A stretch of 64,000 nt of DNA from Lamellibrachia columna (taxonomy: Eukaryota > Annelida > Polychaeta > Sabellida > Siboglinidae), in NCBI GenBank assembly GCA_963662155.1, contig OY759266.1, forward strand, positions 3,512,526 to 3,576,525. The letters run 5' to 3'. The position numbers and the translations under genes are program-made. Within the stretch, counting starts at the first letter, position 1. Every line of letters starts with the position of its first letter. The notes beneath the pieces were generated by a model that did not search any database, was not told the DNA's origin, and saw only the letters and a program-made list of their open reading frames with translations. Below, piece by piece: positions 23,071 through 36,300 of the stretch.

Positions 23071-26000
23071 ATGCCTCCCAAACGTCGCAGTGGAAGGAAG
23101 TCCCAGAGCCCAGCCAAAGCAAGTGCAGTGATCCAAGCAGAACTGGAAGAACAAGCAGATCAGGAGGAACACGTAGACCTGGTGGAAGAAGCAGACCAAG
23201 GGGGTCAGACAGACCAAGGGGATGAAGGGGAAAAGGAAGCTGAGCCAACAGTGGATCTGACAGATGAACAGGATTACGGTGGTGAAGAAGGTCAGTTGAT
23301 CGTGCACTGCATGCCTTTCCTGTATGACACTGCTGCTGGCTAGATGTCTGTTTTATAACATTTCATGTGTTATTTTCACGGTTGGCAGGGGAAATATATC
23401 TACTGGGTAAAACCAAGAAATTATAATAAAATATTCACAGTCAAAATACACAATTCATTTCTACTGATTTTTAATTTATAGCATCAATTTACCAAGATAG
23501 CCTGAACAAGTTAAACGCATGTTAATCACTGACGGGCCACTGGGTGCAAAAGCTTGATGTCGAGGCCTGTATTACCAACAGAACAGTGATATAATTGAAA
23601 CCGACACCTTAACATATCAACGCAAAATCTCATATCCATTTCTGACCGTTTTCAGCAGTTCTTGACCAGATGCTGGAGTTTGACAGCAGTATAAATGATA
23701 CAACTGAATCAAATGGCATTCAAGAGGATGCAGAGACAGAGATAGAGCCACAATTAAGTGAATCAGCCACGTCAGTTGGTAAGCAAAAGAACAGACCAAT
23801 GCACCTTGTGTGCGTGTTTATTTTGAATTCTTTGTGGGGAAAACTCGTGTGTATTCATAGCCTTGACTCAAGTACTGGCTTTGGTTGACGCCTAAATGTG
23901 TAGTTGGGCACAGTGTCTTTGAGGCATAAATGTGTAGTTGTGCACAGTGTCTGAGGCCTAAATGTGTAGTTGTGCACAGTGTCTTTGAGGCCTAAATGTG
24001 TAGTTGTGCACATTGTCTTTGAGGCCTAAATGTATAGTTGTGCATGGTGTCTTTGAGGCCTAAATGTATAGTTGTGCATGGTGTCTTTGGGGCCTAAATG
24101 TGTAGTTGTGCACAGTGTGAGGTCTTTGAGGCCTAAATGTATAGTTGTGCATGGTGTCTTTGGGGCCTAAATGTATAGTTGTGCACATTGTCTTTGAGGC
24201 CTAAATGTGTAGTTGTGCACAGTGTGAGGTCTTTGAGGCCTAAATGTGTAGTTGTGCACATTGTCTTTGAGGCCTAAATGTATAGTTGTGCACAGTGTCT
24301 TTGAGGCCTAAATGTATAGTTGTGCACAGTGTCTTTGAGGCCTAAATGTGTAGTTGTGCACAGTGTGAGGTCTTTGAGGGTTAATTGTAGTTGTGCACAG
24401 TGTGAGGTCTTTGAGGCATAAATGTGTAGTTGTGCACAGTGTGAGGTCTTTGAGGCCTAAATCAGCATGGTACAAAATGATGTAAATGTTTTCAGCGACG
24501 TATCTACAAAATTGTAAGAAGTGTTGTCGTTGTAGATGAGACTGCCACCGATGCAGCTGCACCAGAAGCAACAGAGACAGAACCAGACGACACAGCCACA
24601 CAGGACGGTATGACAACAAACCATATGTTGTTTCCCAGTAGAAATTTGAATCATCTATCAAACAGATTCGGGGCACTGATTTAACTCACTCTTTCACATC
24701 CATGAATGGAATAATCTGTATCATAGTTAACCCTGAGAGTGATCACTGGGCCGAATTCGGCCCAAACAATCAATACGAAAAGAGTTCCGGCTGATTTGGT
24801 ATCACTATGTAGGAAAAAATTTTGTTTCTGTCACCAATACCTCACATGGGAAGATGGTATCATTGGAAAGCTGAATCACTCTTCGTTCTGATTCATTCAT
24901 GAGCATAGTCGATGATGGCTAATGATGATCTAGCTTACAAAACGCGCCCATGTATTTTACTAAGCTCCATAGAATAAATTTATGTTTCCATTCATAGGAT
25001 CTAAATATGTAACACGTTATACCTTTGGAAAGCTCTATGATTGGCCTATTCGAATACATGTGAATGAGCGAACGGGATATATGCAGCGAATGAGAAATCA
25101 TTGTTACAACATGTGTTGTCTGGGCCGCCTGAGCTTTTTATTTACTGATCCACCATTTTTGTTTTCTCACTTCGTTCTGTGTCAGTTCACTTTAGGTCGG
25201 ATTATTTAAAGTTTCCGTGTCAATATTTTGGCAAATCGAATGACAGCATTAGTGAATCACGCTATTATGCTAGTTCAGACAGAACAATGTTGTCGGCTTT
25301 TTTGAGGTAAATATCAGCAAGTTGCCATCGTGATTTACGCCCACTTTGACAGCACGCATTACCATGGTAAACAACACGGCCGATGTGTCTGTCTGAATCT
25401 GCAAAAATCATAAAAATAAAAGTATATTTTATTCATTTTTGTTTTATTTTATAGCTAACATGTATGGCTACATTTTTCTAATTGGACACAGGGACATACA
25501 GCCACTCAGTAATTATTATTAATAGTATCAGGGTGAAAATAAACATGTTTTTTGATGAAATTCAAAAAGTAATATTCCCATGACAAAATTATGTGATGTA
25601 GTTTTTATCATTTTATTATAATAAAGGGTCTTTTTAGCAACAAAGTGATACCTCAATCACATCTGTGCGATAATTATTAGCAACATTATGATTTTTTTAA
25701 AGCACCCTTGTGAATGACTCCCATTTGTGTACACCGTGGGAACTTATCAGTGGTCACTCCTAGGGTTAAAAACACTCGCAGGAAATATATAGGATTATTA
25801 TTGGTATATAAGAAACAATGATATGCATTGAATCCATTTATATGCAGTCAATCACACATATATAAATCAAGTAAACACATCAGTTATACTCTAGTGACAT
25901 TACAGCAATAATATTAGTAAGATATGTTTATTGATTCCCAGAAGGAGAAACCTCAGTGACAGTTGATGAAGAGGGTAGCAAGGGTGATGGCCCCGAGGGG

Positions 26001-27565
26001 GGTGAGGAAGAGACGTCAGAGAAGAGTGACAGTAAGACAACCACTCCAGGTGAGTGCTTTCACCTGCCCTCTAAACACCCGTTTACACAAGCCATCTGTG
26101 TCCAGTTATGTGTCGTACGACAGGGTGTCGCAAACAAATCGTGCACATTTACACTGCAAGTGTGTCGTATGAACTCATGTATGCAGAATGCCAGTTTACA
26201 ACATTTTATAGCTACTAGGCAGTAATTCAGTAACTTTTTTATTTACATTCACTTCCATATCATTCTGAGTAAAAATTTCTTTCTGTGAATCAACCTCTTA
26301 ATAGAATCAAATTGCTCTGGCCTGTAGCAAATATTTAAAGCCATTCAAGATATGGCAATTGTAATGTATATATGTGACCCTCTCCATCGAAATCAGGAAT
26401 AAATAAGAAAATTACATTTTGAAATAAAGGTACCACGTGAAGACAATTATATGGGCTTTCCAATGGTGCCAAAGACAACTACCAAGCTCTATTAGTTGCT
26501 GAGTTATCGTTTGATAAAGAGTAGGTGTCCCGAGTCATTTGACGAAAAACGATTGTGAGAAAAAAGTTTTGAAGTTTACTAAAGTGCCTTCATACATTTC
26601 AGTAACAATGACACGTCATGTGAAGTTGAAATTGTGCACTGTCATAGTACCCATTAACATGGATATATTGGTGGAACTCCATTTCAATAGCAGTGAAAGT
26701 TGGCAAGATATGGCATTCTCAGCGATGTTGCCGCCAAGCTGTTCACACACTCGCTCGAAACTGTCAACTATCACTTGATCATGGTCTTCCTCGACATTTT
26801 CGCCCCCAGAAATTACGCTCATTTCATTGTCGCTATCTGAGCCATTTTATTCGACTATGTTCCCCAGTCAAAAGCAACTAAACAATCGATTAATAAACAT
26901 AGATTTGATATAATAACAATCTCCGAAGTAGTCAAACTCAACCAAAACAAACATGGCTTCGCATGGGGGTAAAGGTCGCATTCCAACGTTCAGTGCGATT
27001 ACGTATGCGCGTTTCTTGCTGAGCTAATCAACTATTGCGATTCTGTGGTTTTGCTTACTCTTTGTCTCCGTTTTAGACCTCACTCACTGGTCATATATTA
27101 ACATATGACTAATTTTGCCCTAGTAAATGCATCCCCTAATAGGTCAGCTTTCCAACGATGCCAATATGGCGGGGGTGGACGCGATGTGCAGTGGATACGA
27201 TACATCTGAAGATATTCATAACTCGACGAAACATCATATTTTTTCAAAGTTATCAATTGTTTTATGACCTTATAATAGCATGACAGCAATATAGGATAGT
27301 TAGGCTAATTAAAAACCTGAACATCAGCCATCGCAGCCATATTCACCCCTTTGCGCACTTTGAAGTGGAATAACCAGGCTCAGCATTTCCAATTTATTTC
27401 TGAATTTGATGGAGCGGGTCACATATATCGCGAGGTCATTTTATTGAGTCTCCTAAACCAGCTTTGGTTTATTTTCAGTAAAACAAGAAGACACGAGTAA
27501 GTCATCGTTCCTGACAGAAGGGTACATCAAGCGCAATTTGGTGTTCAAACAGTACATGAGAAAAG
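23071..27565 (+). CDS. RRM gene, exons 1-5: acidic N-terminal region
   Basis: Exons 23071-23290, 23656-23778, 24536-24607, 25942-26049 and 27479-27565 all end in phase 1, the symmetric class that allows exon skipping without frame loss. They encode residues 1-203: a basic start with RRSGRKSQSP, then Glu/Asp/Gln stretches (EEQADQEEHVDLVEEADQ, TETEPDDTA, EGGEEETSEKSDSK), and finally a more ordered piece, SSFLTEGYIKRNLVF, leading into RRM1. The ATG at 23071 is the first in frame after an acceptor-like TATTGACAG at 23023. The large introns between them hold a 34-bp array and two DNA transposons. Confidence 0.8.
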
Positions 27566-30302
27566 GTAAGTGCAATATATATATATATATATATATAATT
27601 CCTTTTTACTATATGAAAATACAAGTAAGGTTACTGTTCATATAATATTGACACAGATGGGCACATATATTGACACAGATGGGCACATATATTGACACAG
27701 ATGGGCACATATATTGACACAGATGGGCACATATATTGGCACAGATGGGCACATATATTGGCACAGATGGGCACACGTACAAAACTACGACTGCTTGCAA
27801 GGAAGTTAGTATTAATAATATTTAATTCTAACAGCACAATAAGTTTAAAAACTCAAAAAGTTCTTTAGAGTAATGTATAAAATGTCTATGAATAAAAATA
27901 ACATACAAGATCAAGAAAATATATCTACGTATATTTAATAAATTTATGTGGCATCAGAAAAGTGGATAAAAAAACAATTTGTGAACCAGATAAAAAATAT
28001 CAAACAAAATGCGAGGAACAGGCGTGTCTTTAGAGTTTCCTTGAACACTGACAGTGTCCTGCTGCACTTGAAGGCAACAGGTAGTGTACCATAAGTGGAA
28101 TAAAGGCTGTTCTTGCAGAAATTAGTGCTGATATCCGTCTGAAGACAGTGCTAGTCTTCCCAGTGACTTTGACCGACATACAGGACACCACTCTGCTCGG
28201 CTATATTGAAAAGAGTCATCGATTTATGCTGAACTTCAACGATCGACTGAAGAAACACAATACAGAAGGGTTTGTGGCATATGCATTTGTCTTGTTTATA
28301 ATTGGTTAAAACCATAATTCCACACGTTAGAGCTGTTTTTAGTTGACGCTTCGTCTGGATTCTAACTCACCATTCTGCACTAGTTTTATTAATTTTTGTT
28401 GGAGCTTGAGATACTCAGCTGTGGTTCGCAGCGCCTTCTCTATTTTCAGATTTCCCTATTCATGCAAAGCATACTAAAAGGAGGAGGGGTCAAGAAAAAG
28501 CATACTTGTTTTTGAATGTCAGTGGCTTGTGAAATTTGACCACCATTGGATCATACATATCCACGATGTGAACTGTTACAGAACTAGTATTGTTTAAAAT
28601 TGTGTAACCGTTCACTGCACGATGCTTTTGTGTGTAAACATATCAACATTTTAAGTTACGAATTCAGGGAGGGTGGCTGAGAATTAGTACGCTTTGTATG
28701 AATAGGTAAATGTTGAGTTGACAATTGTGAATGGGCCTTTGCTTCCCGGGCATAGATACCAGCTAGAAGAAACCTACAGATTTTAGTGTCCACAATTGTC
28801 AAGATATGGTATTCAGCTATCCACTGTCCTGTTTTGTTTTTTCTTGCCTCAAAGTTACCATAATGAACACAAAGTGAAGACCAGTGTTTTCTGAAAGTAT
28901 TTCAATGAATGCATGTTTGACTTTTGCTTCTTTTTTTTTCCGGTAGCGTTTCCCATATCTTGGTGTTAGTTTATAAAGACATTTGATAAGATTGCCATAT
29001 CCTGCCGCAGGTTCCTCAGCATAAGCTTCCACACCCTCAAGGAAGCTGATGAAGCTGTGGAAAGCCTCAAGTCATGGCGAGAAGGGCTCACAGTGAGACG
29101 CATGCACCCCCCAGAGTCAGTTGGTATGTCACCCCTCCCAGAGTCAATCGGTATGTCACCGTTTTTAATCGACTGCCTCTAAGGCCTTGTGATATTGCCA
29201 CTCATCAATTATGGTTTAGGACTACTTTCCTGGCTATTCACTATTCCATAATACTATCGCAACACTATAACAATAGTTATGAAATTTGCAATAGTAATGC
29301 AGCTATCACAATACTATCGCATTAGTAAACTATCCCTAATAGTCAGCTAGCTTGTAAACTACTACACTGTGTTGTGGTGTCTTCACTTCATAAATGTATG
29401 TTTAGTATTATTATGTCTTATATTAGATAGTTATCTGTTCCTGTAACATTGACTTGTTTACATTATTATCTTGCAGATAAGGCCATGAATGACATCAAAG
29501 GATTTGATCCAGCCAGTAAGTACTTCCTGTATTTGTCAAGACCAGGCAATAATACCATAACAGGAGTATCACATGTTACTATTGTTTACCAGGAATCACT
29601 GTTGTAGTGAGTTATTAAAGAACTTTAATATTTGTATAATGCTATTAACATATATTTTTTTTGTAGCTTTGTATGTCAACCTTTTGCACAAGGGATCAAT
29701 ATCTGTTGGAAATAAGCATTTGATTTGACATCAGATATTTTAAAGCTGTTTCTGAAATAACATTCAGACGTTTCGAAAAATGTTCTTGGAAAAAGTGCTG
29801 TTCTTTTTCCCCAAATGTTCTTGAATTTTACTTTATGCTTTCTGTGTGAACCCTGATCCCAATTTCTATGACAGTCAGCATCAATATCTAAGAGGCAGTG
29901 TCTAGACGTGTCGCTTGTCTAAATGTACACATCATTTTGTTGCACATTGTCATGTGATATGGTGTCGCTTGCCCAACTGGGCACAAATCTCTCATGTAAA
30001 CCAGCCTTTAGCATCAGCAATGTGACATGAATAATTTAGGGACGAGTTTTCTGTCAACAGTAGAGACGCACTGCATGGTGTTTGTGAAGTTCCTGCCTGA
30101 GGACACGACACAGGAGGCTCTCAACGAGCTCATGCCTGGAAGTAGTTCTGTCGTGATTGCCAGGACTGACGACGGCGTACAACGCAAGTAGGTCAACTCT
30201 CTTCACTGTCAACACTTGCTATGGCAAATTATTTTGTGTTGTCTAATATGCTCCTTTAATTGTGTGGTGTAGATTGTTTTAGTTCTTAAAACTACCATAC
30301 AG

Positions 30303-30397
<95 letters not shown>

Positions 30398-33300
30398 TAT
30401 ATTTTTATACACATAATTTTTAGTATCTATTTTCTTATTTGACCAGTCGTGTGATTTAATTTAATTTATATTATTCCTGTCATATTGTTAGGTATGCTGG
30501 TCTACTTATGTAATAATTGCACGTTAAATGTATTCTTAAATGGAGTATTATATCAGTATGCATTATCATTTGTATAACCTTGTGTTTTATTTCTCCCATT
30601 ACAGCTATGGTTACTTGAGTTACGAGACTGCAGAAGAAGCCAAAGAAGCAGCTGAAAAGTATAAGGACATCGAGATGGACGGCAAGAAATTGCTTGTGGT
30701 GCATTATGGGACTTACATCGACCCTGTGTCACCAACGAGTAAGTGTCAACATTATCACAGATAAAACAACAAAATCACTTATGGATAATAATTTCAACTG
30801 TTAGCGCTCCTTCCTCATTTAAATTTGTTTACTTGCTTCGTTTTAGAATCATGTCACAAAAAATCAAACCTATCAAATCTGAAATGCAGACTCATTTGTG
30901 CAAATGTGTTATTTAGTTTTGATGAAATCATCGGACAAACTATTAAATTATCTATGACGGGATATAGTAAAAATTTAAAGAAAATTTTTTAGAATGGTCC
31001 GGCTCTATATGCTATGACATTCACATTTTCGCTAAATTAACTCATTTGATGATTTTAACAAAAGTATGCACCCTTGTTAAACAGACAGAACATAAAGTAT
31101 GTACTCTTGTTAAACAGCAGAACATAAAGTATGCACCCTTGTTAAACAGACAGAACATAAAGTATGCACTCTTGTTAATTATATTAATTGAGGAATTTCC
31201 ACCGTCTTGATGTGTGTACAATTAAGATAAGTACTGCGTCTGTTCACACATGTTCTGTGTTATTTCAAGATGCAATGCCTGACACAAAGCGTATCCACAT
31301 GCTGCATCAGTACCGCAATCTCAAGTTCAACTACGATACGAAGCATTCAACAATGGTAGCAAGCTACAAGCAGCAGACAGAATATGTAAGTCAGACAACT
31401 GTCATGGACCCAGTTTTCATGGTTCTCAGTAACCATTTAATCACTTTATCGGTCTGTTATAATATTAAAATTTCTTATTTTGAATATTATTCTCATACAG
31501 CTATTTTGCTATTATAATTGTATTTGCTTATTTATTTATATTCACTTCTTTGCCTTGGAATTTGTTTAGCTTACCACATGTTTTGTTTAGCTTACCACAT
31601 GTTTTGCTTCTGCAGCAACCAAATTGCCATGATGGTATGCACCTTATTTCTAAGTCATATCTATATGTGCATTACACCCCCTGCTACTCTATATGGATTT
31701 GGTTTGACAGAGAATTGAGATGTTGAAGTGTCGCCTTGAGAACGATGCAGAGCTCCGTGTGGCGGAGAAGAAGCCAGAGCTGGGCTTGGATCAACTGCCA
31801 GCTAAGAAACCCAAGGGCCAGGACAACTACAACAACTACAGCCATGTCCCCTCCAAATTACTGCCAGCGCCACGGCCACTGGCCACGCAGCCAATGAAAC
31901 GCAAGAACAAACCGTACCAGAATCCTCACATGGGAATGACACCAAGGTAAGACCAAGTCTCATGGTTTGAATCCACTTGCTGCCATTTCGAAGCTTGGGC
32001 AATTTAGTTCACTCCACATTGCCTCAGTTCACTCAGCTGTTTAAATGAGCACCTGTTTATAGACAGTATTTGACTGAATAATCTTCATGCAGTAATTGCA
32101 GCATGGCTGAATGCTTCCCATACAAGTCAAGTTGGTGGTCGAATGAACAGGTCTGACGTAGGTGAAGTAGTGTAAGACATTTTAAGCAGTGCTCGAAGTT
32201 AGTGAAAATCCAGAGGCCCAAGACCGTTAAATCACAGGGCAGGCTTCAACTCTCAAAATGCTGGGCCGAATGACCAGCCTGTTTTTCGGCAAATAATAAA
32301 AAAAAATGATGTAACTCCATCGATGTATGACACACCATGACTTGTGAAGGCTCAACCCATTCATGGATGGCATCAAGCTTTAAACGAGCTAGCGTATGTT
32401 TGTATGTGGTTATGTTAATGTTTTCCTCCTAGACGGCTTGCACCTCGGGTGTCAAACTTTCAGGGATTAATCTACAACCCCACGAATGAAGCATAATGCC
32501 TTTATTTTTTTTTAATACCCCATATATTAAGGGTTCTTAGTGGTTTTTATGGTAAATTAAATGTTCACTACGTAAAACTTCCAACAATCACAGAAACCCG
32601 CGAAAGATGGCAGTTTATATTATGTCAAACGTTAACTTGCAACAGTCGTAGAAACCACGCGGGCACACAGCGAATACTTCGGTACGTAAACTGAGACTAA
32701 GTTGCTTGGTGTGTATGTAGCGCCCTCTGGCACATAACATCAACTAGGTTGCATGAATTAGACGCTGACGCAAGGTAGGAAGATGTAGACATTGTTTTTT
32801 AGCCATATTCATAAAAGCGATCACCTATTTGGTAAACATTGTTATCATGACTGTCACGTATGAATTACCAAGTTATCCCATCCTGGGGACGGGAATTTTT
32901 GCTAGTTAATGTAATGGATTAATGTGTGAAATTGCACTTCATGCAATCAAACAAATGCTTTGAAAACACTTTCTATAGATGTAATTATAAATTGTTTTAT
33001 TCAAAACGGTAGTAAAAAAAATTTTGTAAGAGTGTTAAGATTCGAAAATCGATGCTGTGATTATTTTTAGTTTCATCCAATCGGCTAAACGTACCTTACG
33101 GCCCACCAACAAAGTTGAAGGTTTGACTGACCACCAACTTATGAACTCAGGTGTAGAAAACTGGTGTTTAGCAGACCTAAGGGCCAGGTACCACACTACA
33201 TGAGAACTTACCTGTTTGTCATTGATCAAGTGTTGGTATGTTCCAGGTGGCAGAACCAGCAGATGGGCGGCATGGGAATGGGGGGTGGCGGCATGCTTGG

Positions 33301-36300
33301 TGCCGGTGGCATGATGGGTGTCCAGCCTGAAGCCACCGTGAAGGCTGTTAATATGCTTGTTGGTCTGTTGAGGTAGGTACAAAGATGTAGCCCTTTGAGA
33401 TTGAAGTTTTTTTCTGGAATATAAGAGAAAGACTGGTTGAGCATGGGACAACATGAAAAGTAGCCAGTCATAGTAGATTTCGTATATTGAAGACAGAGGC
33501 TCTGCCAAGTCAAATGTTGTTGGCATGAAACAATAAATAATAGCTGTTGTGGGGCGCGATAGCATACCAGTTAGAATGCCGGACTCTCAATCGAGAGAAC
33601 CCGGTTTCAAATCCCACTGCGGTCGCTTCGAACCTTTGGCAAGTTTGATCACCCCACATTGCCACAGTTCACTCAGCTGTATAAATGAGTACCTGGGAAT
33701 ACAGACAGTGGTTGATATGGGAACGAATAGTCTTCGCGCAGTAATTGCAGCGTAAGGACTGGATACCACGCTATATAAGAACTTACCTTTACCTTTTATA
33801 GCTAGTTGATTATGAAACTAATGTGGTCTGAATCTAGTGAGTCGTGTTGTCTTAGCAGAGTAAGTAAATTTTCTGTAGGCTTTAGTCAAATATCTGGAAT
33901 GTGCTCCACTTGCTATCTATTTTGTTTTATGTATCTTTACTTAATTTTACAATATACTTTCTTATGTAACTATTACATTTTAAGTGATTCTATATTTACC
34001 TGTATGTTTATGTTTTAAACTCACGACCCGTAGGAAGATAAAATGCATATTTGATAGGTTTACCATGAATATTTAAAAAAATTACATCATATATATGTTG
34101 CATAACATTTGCAGAAGTTTGATTAATAATAATAAAATCATAATTAACATTGATCATTCTGCTTATTCACAACCTTATGTAATGCACTTTTTTATTGACT
34201 GGTAAGGGGGCATTGGTATGTACATGACAACAGCAGCCGTATGACCGGTTGTATGTTGACAGCAACCATTGGTATGTACATGACAACAGTAGCTGTATGA
34301 CCTGTTGTATGTTGACAGCAACCATTGGTATGTACATGACAACAGTAGCTGTATGACCTGTTGTATGTTGACAGCAACCATTGGTATGTACATGACAACA
34401 GTAGCCGTATGACCTGTTGTATGTTGACAGCAACCATTGGTATGTACATGACAACAGCAGCCGTATGACCTGTTGTATGTTGACAACAACCATTGGTATG
34501 TACATGACAACAGCAGCCGTATGACCTGTTGTATGTTGACAGCAACCATTGGTATGTACATGACAACAGTAGCTGTATGACCTGTTGTATGTTGACAGCA
34601 ACCATTGGTATGTACATGACAACAGTAGCTGTATGACCTGTTGTATGTTGACAGCAACCATTGGTTGTACTTGACAACAGTAGCCGTATGACCGGTTGTA
34701 TGTTGACAGCAACCATTGGTATGTACATGACAACAGTAGCCGTATGACCGGTTGTATGTTGACAGCAACCATTGGTATGTACATGACAACAGCAGCCGTA
34801 TGACCTGTTGTATGTTGACAGCAATCATTGGTATGTACATGACAACAGTAGCTGTATGACCTGTTGTATGTTGACAGCAACCATTGGTATGTACATGACA
34901 ACAGTAGCTGTATGACCTGTTGTATGTTGACAGCAACCATTGGTTGTACATGACAACAGTAGCCGTATGACCGGTTGTATGTTGACAGCAACCATTGGTA
35001 TGTACATGACAACAGTAGCTGTATGACCTGTTGTATGTTGACAGCAACCATTGGTTGTACATGACAACAGTAGCTGTATGACCTGTTGTATGTTGACAGC
35101 AACCATTGGTATGTACATGACAACAGTAGCTGTATGACCTGTTGTATGTTGACAGCAACCATTGGTTGTACATGACAACAGTAGCCGTATGACCGGTTGT
35201 ATGTTGACAGCAACCATTGGTATGTACATGACAACAGTAGCTGTATGACCTGTTGTATGTTGACAGCAACCATTGGTTGTACTTGACAACAGTAGCTGTA
35301 TGACCTGTTGTATGTTGACAGCAACCATTGGTATGTACATGACAACAGTAGCCGTATGACCTGTTGTATGTTGACAGCAACCATTGGTTGTACATGACAA
35401 CAGTAGCTGTATGACCTGTTGTATGTTGACAGCAACCATTGGTATGTACATGACAACAGTAGCCGTATGACCTGTTCTATGTTGACAGCAACCATTGGTA
35501 TGTACATGACAACAGTAGCCGTATGACCTGTTGTATGTTGACAGCAACCATTGGTTGTACTTGACAACAGTAGCTGTATGACCTGTTGTATGTTGACAGC
35601 AACCATTGGTATGTACATGACAACAGCAGCCGTATGACCTGTTGTATGTTGACAGCAACCATTGGTATGTACATGACAACAGTAGCTGTATGACCTGTTG
35701 TATGTTGACAGCAACCATTGGTATGTACATGACAACAGCAGCCGTATGACCTGTTGTATGTTGACAGCAACCATTGGTATGTACATGACAACAGTAGCCG
35801 TATGACCTGTTGTATGTTGACAGCAACCATTGGTTGTACATGACAACAGTAGCTGTATGACCTGTTGTATGTTGACAGCAACCATTGGTATGTACATGAC
35901 AACAGCAGCCGTATGACCTGTTGTATGTTGACAGCAACCATTGGTATGTACATGACAAGAGTAGCCGTATGACCTGTTGTATGTTGACAGCAACCATTGG
36001 TTGTACTTGACAACAGTAGCTGTATGACCTGTTGTATGTTGACAGCAACCATTGGTATGTACATGACAACAGTAGCTGTATGACCTGTTGTATGTTGACA
36101 GCAACCATTGGTTGTACATGACAACAGTAGCTGTATGACCTGTTGTATGTTGACAGCAACCATTGGTATGTACATGACAACAGTAGCCGTATGACCTGTT
36201 GTATGTTGACAGCAACCATTGGTTGTACTTGACAACAGTAGCTGTATGACCTGTTGTATGTTGACAGCAACCATTGGTATGTACATGACAACAGTAGCCG

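Noticed and set aside
30209..30412. Val/Cys repeat frame over the (AC)n tract
   Set aside because: Translation of a dinucleotide microsatellite.
33551..33625. Functional tRNA gene
   Set aside because: A- and B-box-like motifs are present but the acceptor and anticodon stems do not pair properly, and the body and tail match a SINE family.
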